Shown: positions 46,994-57,459 of the stretch, piece after piece
How positions within the stretch are numbered: the first letter of the stretch is position 1
Layout of the letters: each line of letters starts with the position of its first letter
From: Sipunculus nudus
Taxonomy: Eukaryota; Annelida; Sipuncula; Golfingiida; Sipunculidae
NCBI GenBank assembly: GCA_026874595.1
Contig: CM049311.1
Coordinates: forward strand, 41,545,676-41,609,675
Length of the DNA stretch: 64,000 nucleotides
Reading direction: 5' to 3'
The notes under the pieces: generated by a model
What the model was told of the DNA's origin: nothing
The model's database searches: none
The model's input: only the letters and a program-made list of their open reading frames with translations
Program-made: the position numbers and the translations under genes

Positions 46994-47950
46994 TAGCTCA
47001 GCTAACTATAAGTCATATGAGCTATAGTCGTGGTCCGTCGTCCATCCGTCTGTCCATCTGTCTGTCCGGCTGTCCATGAGACAGGCAAGTTTCGACACTG
47101 TTGGACCTATGAATCTGAAATTCTGCATACTGTTAGATGTCCCCAAAATCTCCTACCAAACCAAAATCTGGGACACTGCGACTTCGTTCCTTTGAGAAAT
47201 TAAGGAAAAACCTTGTATTGTTTTCTTGTTAAAATGATGTTAACGCAATAACCTTGTAAGAATTTGAGGTTCAGTCACCAAACCCACAGGTTTGATGCAT
47301 CATATCATTGGATAGGTCAAGTTCAAACATGGATGACCTTAATGCTTTTTTTCAAGGTCACAGCAGCGATTATGCTAAAATGATATTAGGGCAATAACTC
47401 AAAAAGAATTTGTGGTACAATCACCAAACCTACAGTTTAGATGCATCTTATCAAGGGCTAGGCTAAGTTCAAATATGGATGACCTTGATGCATTTTTCAA
47501 GGTCACAGAGGCGATAACGCTGAAATGATGTTAACTTTAATATCTCACTGAGGGATGCATAGATTGGTCCAAAAATAAAATTGACATAAGATCTTTGATA
47601 GCATTTTTTTCTGCAGAAGACAGGTGGTGCCACCTTATGTTGTTTTTTTGCTAAAATGATGTTTAAACGGAATAACTTTGAAAGAATTTGAGGTACAGTG
47701 ACCAAACCCACAAGTTTGATGCATCTTATCAACGGTTAGGTCAGATTTGAACATGGATGACCTTGATACATTTTTTCAAGGTCACAGCAGCAATAATGTT
47801 AAAATGAAATTATGGCAATAACTAAAAAAAAATTGTTGGTACAGTCACCAAACTTACAGGTTAGATGCATCTTATCAAGGGCTGGGGGAGGGGGGGGCAG
47901 GGTAATTGTCTGGGGATACTATGGCGCCTGTGGTGCCAAGAAATATCTAG
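46994..47950 (+). mobile_element. Chimeric element H
   Basis: The first ~220 bp are RC1 (palindromic 5' end AGCTCAGCTAAC...ATATGAGCT, TCCG/TCTG tract, half of a core). At about 47216 it switches to tandem units of about 155 bp (ATGATGTTAACGCAATAACC..., GTCACCAAACC, TTCAAGGTCACAG) and a GGTGGTGCCACC at 47625. It ends with TCTGGGGATACTATGGCGCC...GGTGCCAAGAAATATCTAG at 47950, the same 3' terminus as the element ending at 54314. The hairpin GGCGCC/GGTGCC lies 13 nt before the end and the end is CTAG. It looks like a recombinant of two element families. Confidence 0.7.
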
Positions 47951-48371
47951 TTTTTCTTGGACATTATCTATATCATTGGATAGCGAGAAAAAAATTATGA
48001 CTCATGGCACTAAGCTAAAAATATTATTATGATCAAAAAGTAAGATATTTAAAAGGAAATTTTCTGAAATGTGCAAAATTTTGTTCTCCTACCCCCTGAA
48101 TTAAGCAATCCCCGTACTGTGACCACAAGAAGAGGCCAGAGGTACCCAGGGGACACGCACTGACAGCTGAAACCTTACCCTGACATTCAGGGCAGCCAAG
48201 CATGACCTCTAATGAAACCGTACCCAAAAACACAAGGAAACCACACTCACATTATGCCACGCCCACAATCACACAACCTGGAACTATTGGAGGGACAAAA
48301 AGTTTTTATGAATATATTTATTTACATATAAAACAGTTCTAATGAGATGTTTTGCTAGCATGTTATCATTG
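47951..48371. other. No gene seen
   Basis: Unique-looking sequence. 48060-48300 is GC-richer but has no open frame or motif that I can support. Confidence 0.4.
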
Positions 48372-48412
48372 TATCCCCAGACAAAGTCGTAGGATACTAT
48401 GTTTTCATACCG

Positions 48413-48421
48413 GTCCCGCCG
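48413..48421. repeat. Target-site duplication of MITE X copy 2, left
   Basis: GTCCCGCCG, repeated at 51750-51758. Confidence 0.9.
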
Positions 48422-51400
48422 TACGCTCTTTACACAGCGCTTTACCTATAGGGCTACTTCCTATATCGTAAGGCGCTGTTTGTTATGACCTTATATCCTG
48501 CTTTGCAACACCAGAGGGGAGCACTGTATTTTTGTCCAATCAGATGAAACTATGTGCTGGAAGACAAAGCCAAGCGAGGAATACACGGAGCCAATCATAT
48601 TCATTTTTAGCTCAGCTGACTATAAGTCATCTGAGCTATAGTCGTGGTCCATTGTCCGTCGTCCGTCCGTCTGTCCGTCCGTCCGTCCGTCCGTCCGTCC
48701 GTCCGTCCGTAGATGTGGCACGTTTTGAAACCGTAAGACCTAGGAATCCAAAATTCAGCATAATGTTAGATGTCCCCAAGATCTCCTACCAAGCCGAAAA
48801 CTGGGTCTTTGCGACTTCATTCCTTTGAGAAATTAAGGAAAAACCTCAATTTTTTATTAAAAACCTATTTTCATACTTTAGGACTGCCTAATATCAAAAC
48901 CACTCATCTGTTTTTCCTCATATTTCCTATAAATAATCCTCTATATAATTCCTATGTACATGCCAGAAATTAGGTCTGTATTATTTAATTTAAAAAAGTT
49001 ATGGGCCCAAACATAATGCATTTTGTAAATAATCAGGAAAGAAATTTTATCACTTAACACAAAACTTGTTAAAGCTAAGCACTTTTTTTCCAGTAATATT
49101 ACTTTTATTAATCAAAATTAAATTGTATACCCAAAATTAGATCAAAATCTTTTAAATTTTTAAAAATATTAGCAAAAATAAAAAATTGGTACCTTAAATT
49201 TTGCCCAACTTTGACCATGGCACGTTTTTTTGCTGTAACTGCTGTGGATTTAATTTTCACAGCATGTTTTTGTTAGCATTTCAACTGTTAACACAAAAAA
49301 TTTAAAACCAGTTGATCAAAAACTGTAGATTTTATTCAAGTTTTCAAGCACTATGTCACATATTGCTAGTGTTATGCAGTTTGCTAGAGCTCAGCTCCCC
49401 AGCTTCAGCTCTAAGTTCCTTAAATTTGGCATACAGTTAGATTTCTCCAAAATCCCCTACCATGCCAAGAATTTGGTCACTAGGACTTAATTCCTTCGAG
49501 ATATCAATGAAAAACTTCATTTTTCCATTAAAAACCCAATGTTACACTTTAAGACTGCCTAATATCAAAACCACTGATCTGACTTTAATCATATATAATA
49601 TACATATTTTTCTATACATTCACTATGCACATGCCAGAAATGATGTCAGTATTGTGTATTTTTTTTAAGTTATGGGCCCAAACATAATGCACTTTGTAAA
49701 AAATCAAGAAATATATTTACTCCCTTAACAAGGGCATTGCTGAAGCTAGAGATTTTTTTTGTCAGGGATGTAACATTATTTAATCAAGATTCAATTGAAT
49801 ACCCAAAATTAGTTCTGAATTTTTCAAATTTTATAAGTTATTAGTATAAATATAAAATTAGTACCTTAAATTTTGCCCAACTGTGACCAAGGCACGTTTG
49901 TTTCCCGTGAGCACTGTTGATATAATTTTCATATCATGCACACATAAGGATTTCAGCTTTTTAGTTTAGAAAGCTGAAAGAAATTTGCCAAATATTGTAG
50001 CTTTTATTAATGTTTTTTATGAGACCCTGTCAGACTTTGGCTCTCTCCAGCCCCTCTTGAGTCACCTGTATGTTGACCTTGTTGACCTTTCATCAAATTA
50101 TGCACGCTTGAGGGGAGAATCCAGGCAGCTTATGGCCAGCCACAGTTGATCCAGGTGTTCAACCCAACTCATCTAGTAGTTTTAACCAACAACATAACAA
50201 TAAACAATAAATTAATAAATTTTTATTGGTTTTTAATAACAAATTAAAGAAAAATAGAAAAGGAATTTGTTAGTTTATAATAACAGGAAATTAACTTGCG
50301 GTTACTGATGATATAAGAATCTTGTATCGATGGGTAGAATGTCACATATTCCAAATAACACCATGCAGTCACCTATGGCATTTTTCAGTTCATTTTTAAT
50401 GATAAAGAAGTAAATCATATTATTCATTACTAATCATTAAGGATTATATGAAGGAAATTAATGATAGAATAAGACGCAGTTGATAATATTAATCTAGATT
50501 CCTACTGTGTCAAGTGTGTACATTGATGTGAAATTAGTCCAAAATGAATTTTTTACAGTTATTTTTTAATATAAATAAAAGCCATAAAACCAGGTACTTA
50601 TGATCATTATTTAAATGTGTGAAATTTGTATATTCTGGATTCTCAACATCATTGTTTGGTGAAAACTGAATAAATACCAGACATGGTGCAAATACTTTGT
50701 AATTGTATTTAAATACAAATATGATTATGTACTCCATTATAAAATTTCTTGCATAAAGAATGGGAATTCAGGTAAAAATGAAAGTATATGAATACTCGTG
50801 CAAATACTTTCAAAATGTATTCATGTATGCATTCATGAATATATTCTTTAATATTATTTTAATAATCATATCAGTTATATTTCATTTAAAAAAATCATAT
50901 GATTCTCTTATTATTTTTAATAAAAATTATATTTGGGACAATATTTTTAATTTTTTTAATAAATAGTTAAACTCTTATATTATATGTTCTGCTTATAAGT
51001 TATATGGCCAAGTCAAATCTGTGTGACATTAGTACTCCATTTGTTAATAAAATAAATGAAATCAATCCTCTTCCCTGTCTCCAAAGGTACTATCAAATTC
51101 ATACATAAGCTAAACATCAACAACTCATAATACAGCTTATATTTATTACCACACAAAACCAGCATGTGCCTCATTTCTAAATAATATTTTTTTATCATAT
51201 ATAACAGCTGAGCGTCGTGACCCATAGGTCCCTTGTTTTTTGAGTGACAGCTCATCCCCCAGCGTAACCGTCTAAACAGGCCACAGGCTCAGAGAGTATT
51301 GCCCCTGACGTGGTTTGCTTAGGGCCTTGGGCACATTGGATGCTCGGCCGGTGAGCTGTAATTCAAACGAAACGTAACAACAAAGGCTGCGTGCACACCT

Positions 51401-51749
51401 CGCTGGCTGGTTTCAGTTCTGCAGACAACAGATACATGGCTACGCTAACACAGTCATAATGTCATAATCGAATCGGTCGATGATGCGAGAATGCAGAGGG
51501 AGCAATTTAAATTCGACCGGAAACTCATCAAAAGGCGCTTGAAGCACGGCAATGGGCGGAGCCAGGATGCCTGTCGAGTGTTTGTTTATGGGCATCTGAT
51601 TGGCTGCTTGTCACATTCAACGCACGTTTATTTCAGTGGACAACAAACCGCCATCTGGTGTCTAAATATATCATAAACGGTCGAAGCTGGCAGCGTGAAA
51701 ATCAGTTGCTTCTTTAGAAGCGCAAGATTTCCGCTGCCTCGGGAGCGTA
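48422..51749 (+). mobile_element. MITE X copy 2, split by RC1 copy I
   Basis: The two halves, 48422-48603 and 51239-51749, together match the reverse complement of 29117-29815. The ends are TACGCTCTTTACACAGCG and ...CTGCCTCGGGAGCGTA, and perfect 9-bp duplications GTCCCGCCG flank it. RC1 copy I lies in its T-run (a run of nine in copy 1). The second half carries the 61-codon frame at 51491-51676, nearly identical to that of copy 1. Confidence 0.88.
48608..51236 (+). mobile_element. RC1 copy I, full length (reference copy)
   Basis: The most complete copy. 5' palindrome AGCTCAGCTGA ... TCATCTGAGCT (48609-48637); TCCG array (48655-48710); core 1 (about 48730-49360) and core 2 (about 49400-49990), offset by about 670 bp and sharing phrases such as CTGCCTAATATCAAAACCAC, AAGTTATGGGCCCAAACATAATGCA and ACCTTAAATTTTGCCCAACT; a 3' region of about 1.2 kb; terminus ACAGCTGAGCGTCGTGACCCATAGGTCCCTTG. 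CAGCTGAGC near the 3' end is the inverse of GCTCAGCTG at the 5' end. No protein. Confidence 0.88.
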
Positions 51750-51758
51750 GTCCCGCCG
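51750..51758. repeat. Target-site duplication of MITE X copy 2, right
   Basis: GTCCCGCCG, identical to 48413-48421. Confidence 0.9.
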
Positions 51759-52349
51759 CCGCAGCATATAAAATCTTGTTGGCGCGATTACCCAAAAAAT
51801 ATTTCACGGAACTTTACCAAACTTGGTATATGTATAGATATGGGTGAGAGGACGACGCCTATTTAAAATGAGGTCATAACCTTTACTAGGAGAGTGTCCT
51901 TGACCTTGAATAGGTCCAATTTTGGGGAAAATCACACAAATTCTTTAATATCTCAAGGAATCTTGCATGGATTTATCCCAAAATCAACTTGATGGAAGAT
52001 CATGGATAGGGTTGTCATGTTCCAGAAACTGGTGGCGCCACCTATTATTCTTTACTTGTTTTCGTGCCGTTTAATACCCCCAAAATTGCCACCTTACAGT
52101 ACTGTGAGCATTATAAGTCAAAAACTAATGGACAGATTTCTTTTATATTATGCATATACATAGGTATGGGTTATGGGATGATCTTTATTTAAATTGGGGT
52201 CATGACCTTTCCTATGATAGTGGCCTTGACCTTGAATATTGCCATATATGGTGAAAATCACACACCTCTTATGATATCTCCAGAGTTGATAGCCATATGG
52301 ATTTCAAACATGACTTATGTATGGCCCACCACTAAAGTAAGAACCCTTT

Positions 52350-54170
52350 AGGTTCTAGGGTCATGAGTTCAAAGGTCAAGGTCACTGGACTGGCATTTTA
52401 AAAGATACTGTGGATGCATTTTAAGCTAAACTTTCATCCTAGGTCTTCCATCTTGAATTTATAGCTCACTTGCCAATAGTGGATGATCCATATAAATTTT
52501 GGGGTCACAAGATCAAAGGTCAAGGCCACAGGAGCTATCTTTCCAAAAATTTGTTTCTGGATGATAATTCTTGCTTTTATTGATGTATTGATTCCAAACT
52601 TGACTTATATATGTCCCATTGAAAAAGCAAGACTCCAATTTATTTTAGGGGTCATGAGTTCAAAGGTCAAGGTCACAGGACACATCTTTAAAAAGATTGT
52701 GGATGCATTTTCAGCCAAACATTTCATCTCAGACCTTTCATCTTGCACATGTAAGTCATCTGCCAATAGAGGAAGACCCCTATCAGTTTTGAGGTCACAA
52801 GGTCAAAGGTGAAGGTCACAGGAGCCATCTGTCCAAAAATTAGTTTCTGGATGATAAATCCTGCTTTTATTGATGTATGGATTTCAAACTTGACTTGTAT
52901 ATGTCCCATTGGAAAAGCAAGACCCAAATTGATTTTTGGGTCATGAGGTCAAAGGTCAAGGTCACAGGACATCTTTAAAAAGATTGTGGATGCATTTTCA
53001 GCCAAACATTTCATCTCAGATCTTTCATCTTGCACATATAGTTCACCTGCCAAGAGAGGAAGAACCCTATCAATTTTGAGGTCACAAGGTCAAAGGTGAA
53101 GGTCACAGGAGCCATCTGTCCAAAATTTAGTTTCTTGATGATAATTCCTTCTTTTATTGATGTATGGATATCAAACTTGACTTGTATTTGACCCATTGGA
53201 AAAGCAAGACCCGAATTGATTTTGGGGTCATGAGGTCAAAGGTCAAGGTCACAGGAAACCTCTTTAAAAAGGTTGTGGATGCAATTTCAGCCAAATAATT
53301 CATCTCAGATTTTTCATCTTGCACATATAGTTCACCTACTAAGAGTGGAAGACCCCTATCAAATTTGAGGTCACAAGGTCAAAGGTGAAGGTCACAGGAG
53401 CCATCTGTCCAAAAATTAATTTCTGGATGATAATTCCTTCTTTTATTGATGTATGGATTTCAAACTTGACTTGTATATGTCCCATTGGAAAAGCAAGACC
53501 TGAATTGATTTTGGGGTCATGAGGTCAAAGGTCAGGGTCACAGGACACATCTTTAAAAAGATGTGGATGCATTTTCAGCCACACATTTCATCTCAGATCT
53601 TTCATCTTGCACATAAAGCTCACCTGCCAAGAGAGGAAGAACCCTATCAATTTTGAGGTCACAAGGTCGAAGGTGAAGGTCACAGGAGCCATCTGTCCAA
53701 AAATTAGTTTCTGGATGATGATTCCTTCTTTTATTGATGTATGGATATCAAACTTGACTTGTATTTGACCCATTGGAAAAGCAAGACCCGAATTGATTTT
53801 GGGGTCATGAGGTCAAAGGTCAAGGTCACAGGACACATCTTTATAAAGATTGTGGATGCATTTTCAGCCAAACAATTCATCTCAGATCTTTCATCTTGCA
53901 CATATAGTTCACCTGCCAAGAGTGAAAAACCCCTATGAATTTTGAGGTCACAACGTCAAAGGTGAAGGTCACAGAAGCCACCTGTAAAAAAAAATTAGTT
54001 TCTGGATGATCATTCCTGCTTTATTGATGTATAGATTTCAAACTTGACTTGCATATGTCCCATTGGAAAAGCAAGACCCAAATTGATTTTGGGGTCATGA
54101 GGTCAAAGATCAAGGTCACAGGACACATCTTTAAAAAGGTCAAGGTCACAGGACCAACATCTTCAACAAG
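52350..54170 (+). repeat. 144/289-bp array with AGGTCA half-site clusters
   Basis: About six 289-bp units, each made of two ~144-bp halves. Every half contains one cluster. Type A is GGGTCA-tg-AGGTCA-a-AGGTCA-AGGTCA and type B is AGGTCA-ca-AGGTCA-a-AGGTGA-AGGTCA, i.e. direct repeats spaced 2, 1 and 0. Clusters start near 52358, 52502, 52649, 52792, 52936, 53080, 53225, 53369, 53513, 53655, 53800, 53945 and 54092. The first three and the last are degenerate. AGGTCA is the canonical nuclear-receptor half-site; binding is not shown by sequence. Confidence 0.85.
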
Positions 54171-54314
54171 ATTGTGGATTGTTAGATGGAAGAAACAATA
54201 AATATGCCAAGTGTCAGTATATGCTGCTAAAAATGGGGGTCAGTTCTTAAAGGGGGGCGGGGGCCTACTATGTCTGGGGATACTCTGGCACCTGCGGTGC
54301 CAAGAAATGTCTAG

Positions 54315-55448
54315 TTTATACTGTTACAGAGTTACACACTTATACATATACAGGTCTAGGCGTACACTGATGTCCAGCCGTTAACTATTAGTTCTGGTCT
54401 CTCTGGTCTGATTGCGTAAGGGGCCACCCCGCCCAGCGTCTGCATGATGAGGCTGATGGCTTCCCCTCGACCACTGCTCAATATTCAATATGGATATATA
54501 TAGAGAGAGATAGTGTGTTTTCTGTTCAAGTATATTCTTCATTTACAACCAGGTCCTTAATTATATTTCTCAGAATAATAGAGTATCAGGTGGGCCCCTT
54601 TGTTCTTTTTATGTGCATATATGCCAAGATATTATACCTTATTTCATTTTCCAGTCATTAATTATTTTTCAGTTGATAAATTAAAATCCCCATGTTATAA
54701 TCTAAGTTTATTTCTCATTACTAGTTAACCCTAATTTGTGATTACGTCACAATTAGTATCACTGATTTAAGTGTACGTTGAGCTATATGGCAAGGTGTTA
54801 TTTATTGTTGGGCGTAAAGTAGTTTTTGGATTATATACATTTTAAGCATTAACAAGAAACACGTTTACTCTGGCTGGGCGAGATAGCGATATCAGCACCA
54901 GCCTTGCAACCCCTGTTTCGTTAAGGTCCTCACACCCGCCTCTAGAATGTATAAGTATACTGGGATGGCACTGAAAAGGGTCGGAGGTGTCAAGTCTCAG
55001 GTCTCAGGTCTTGAGTCCAGAGTGACTTCTCCATTAGCCTGCTGTTTTGATATGTATAGCGTATGTGCATAGTGCGAACCTGTACGGCTTTGATATATTA
55101 ATTAAACACCGTCTTATAACATCTGCCTTGAGTTCGAGTTTGACGAGAGAATCTGCGAGTCGGGAACCCCTGACAGTACAAATGTACAAAATAAATAGAA
55201 ACTTTTGTTCCATGCAAACCATTTAAAAGTCATGTCTACCTGTGTTTAATTCCATAATTTTTAACAGGTTGTCTTTTAATTCACAAAAGGGCAGCTGCTT
55301 CCTGTATTGTTTTTCTAACACTGATCTGGTTTTTCACAGCAAGGATTTTTTGCTTATTGCTGTTTAGTCCATTCAAACATTTATCCATCTGTTCTTACTT
55401 TCCCAGACCCCACCATTTTCTGTTAAGATTTCCAGCAGAGTCTCTTTT
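54315..55448. other. No gene seen
   Basis: Unique AT-rich sequence downstream of element W. I looked for the next parvin exon (EENE..MIDP, calponin-homology start) and did not find it. Confidence 0.4.
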
Positions 55449-57369
55449 TAGCTCAGCTGACTATAAGTTATCTGAGCTATAGTCGTGGTCCTTTGTCCGT
55501 CGTCTGTCTGTCAGTCCGTCCATTAAACTGGCACGTTTTGAAACCGTAAGACCTAGGAATCCAAAATTCGGCATAATGTTAGGTGTCCCCAAGATCTCCT
55601 ACCAAGCCAAAACTGGGTCTTTGCGACTTTGTTCCTTTGAGAAATTAAGGAAAAACCTCAATTTTTTATTAAAAACCTATTTTCACACTTCTGGACTGCT
55701 TTATATCGAAACCACTCATCTGTTTTTCCTCATATTTACCATAAATATTCCTCTATATAGTTCCTATGTACATGCCAGAAATTAGGTCTGTATTATATAA
55801 TTTAAAAGAGTTATGGGCCCAAACATAATGCATTTTGTAAAAAATCAGGAAAGATATTTGATCACTTAACACAAAACATGTTAAAGCTATGGACTTTTTT
55901 TCCAGTAATATAACTTCAGTTAATCAAAATAAAAATGTACACCCAAAATCAGATCAAAATCTTTTAAATTTTTTAAAATATTAACAAAAATAAAAAATTG
56001 GTACCTTAAATTTTGCCCAACTTTGACCATGGCACGTTTGTTTCCTGTGAGCACTGTTGATATAATTTTCAAATCATGCACACATTAGGATTTCAGCTTT
56101 TTTGTTTAGAAAGTTGAAAAAAAATGGCCTAAATTTGTAGCTTTTATTAATGTTATTGTGAGACCATGTCAGACCCAGGCTCTCCCCAGCCCCTCTTCAG
56201 TCACCTGTATGTTGACCTTTCAGTAACTTATGCACGCTTAAGGCGAGGCTTGCAGTGGGGCAGCCAGGCAGCTTATGGCCAGCCACAGTTGATCCAGGTG
56301 TGCAACCCAACTTATCTAGTAGTTGTTTTGAACAACAACATAACAATAAACTAAATTGGTTTTTAATAACAAATTAAAGAAAAATTAATAGAAAAGGAAT
56401 TTGTTAGTTGATGAGTAACAGGAAATTAACTTGCAGTTACTGATGATGTAAGAATCTTGTATGGATGGATAGAATGTCAAGTATTCCAAATAACACCGTG
56501 CAGTAACCTATGTTTTTTTTCAGTTCAATTTTAATGATAACAAAAATAAATCATATTATTCATTACTGATCATTAGGGATCATATGAAGGAAATTAATGA
56601 TAGACAAAGCTGCAGTTTATAATATTAATCTAGATTCCTACTGTGTCTAGTGTGTAGATTGATGTGAAAGTAGTCCAAAGAGAATATATTACATTTATTT
56701 TTTTTTAAATATAAATAAAAGCCATAAAACCAGGTACTTATAATCATTATTTAAATTTGTGAATTTTGCATATTCTGGATTCTCAACATCATTGTTTGGC
56801 TCAAAGTGAATAAATACCAGACATGGTGCAAATACTTTGCAAATGTATTTGAATACGAATATGAATCATTATAAAATTTTTTGCATAAGAATGGGAATTC
56901 AGGTAAAAATGAAAGTATTTGAATACCAGTGCAAATACTTTCAAAATGTATTCATGAATGCATTCATGAATATATTCTATAATATTATTTTAATAATCAT
57001 TTCAGTTATAATTTATTTTAAAATATCATATGATTCTCTTATTATTTTTAATAAAAATGATATTTGGCACAATATTTATTATTAAATTTTAATAAATAGT
57101 TAAACTCTTATATTATATGTGCTGCTTATAAGATATGGCAAAGTCAAAATCTGTGTGACAATAGCACTCCATTTGTCAATAAAATAAATGAAATCAATCC
57201 TCTTCCCTGTCATCAAAGATACTATCAAAATCATACATAAGCTAAACACCAACAACTCATAATACAGCTTTTATTTATTACCACTCAAAACCAGCATGTG
57301 CCTCATTTCTAAATCATATTTTTTTTGTCATATATAACAGCTGAGCGCTGTGACCCATTGGTCCCTTGT
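55449..57369 (+). mobile_element. RC1 copy J
   Basis: 5' palindrome at 55450 (one arm ATAAGTTATCTGAGCT), TCCG/TCTG tract, a single core (about 55530-56160), the usual 3' region (from GAGACCATGTCAGACC), and terminus ACAGCTGAGCGCTGTGACCCATTGGTCCCTTG at 57368. A full-length copy with one core, so core number varies between copies. Confidence 0.82.
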
Positions 57370-57428
57370 TGTCCCCCGCTGAGCGGATGCAAGGGGCATT
57401 GTTTTTGGTTTGTCTGTCTGCCTGTCCT

Positions 57429-57459
<31 letters not shown>

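Larger units (their letters stand above)
48372..54314 (+). mobile_element. Element W (AGGTCA-array element), split by MITE X2
   Basis: It starts TATCCCCAGACAAAGTCGTAGGATA (imperfect hairpin), is interrupted at GTCCCGCCG by MITE X copy 2, and resumes at 51759 with CCGCAGCATATAAAATCTTG. The body contains a GGTGGCGCCACC at 52030 and the 144/289-bp AGGTCA array (52350-54170). It ends TGTCTGGGGATACTCTGGCACC...GGTGCCAAGAAATGTCTAG at 54314. TATCCCCAGACA at the start is complementary to TGTCTGGGGATA near the end, with the 3' copy about 33 bp internal: an asymmetric terminal inverted repeat. A hairpin (GGCACC/GGTGCC) precedes the CTAG end. Non-coding. Confidence 0.75.

Noticed and set aside
48770-48973. 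Recurrent 60-72-codon frame beginning MSPRSPTKPKTG in RC1 core 1 (also at 7843-8061 -, 28526, 37598, 44717, 55576)
   Set aside because: It is open because the copies are similar; frames differ at their ends, some copies start elsewhere, and core 2 does not keep the same protein. A dN/dS test over many copies would settle it.
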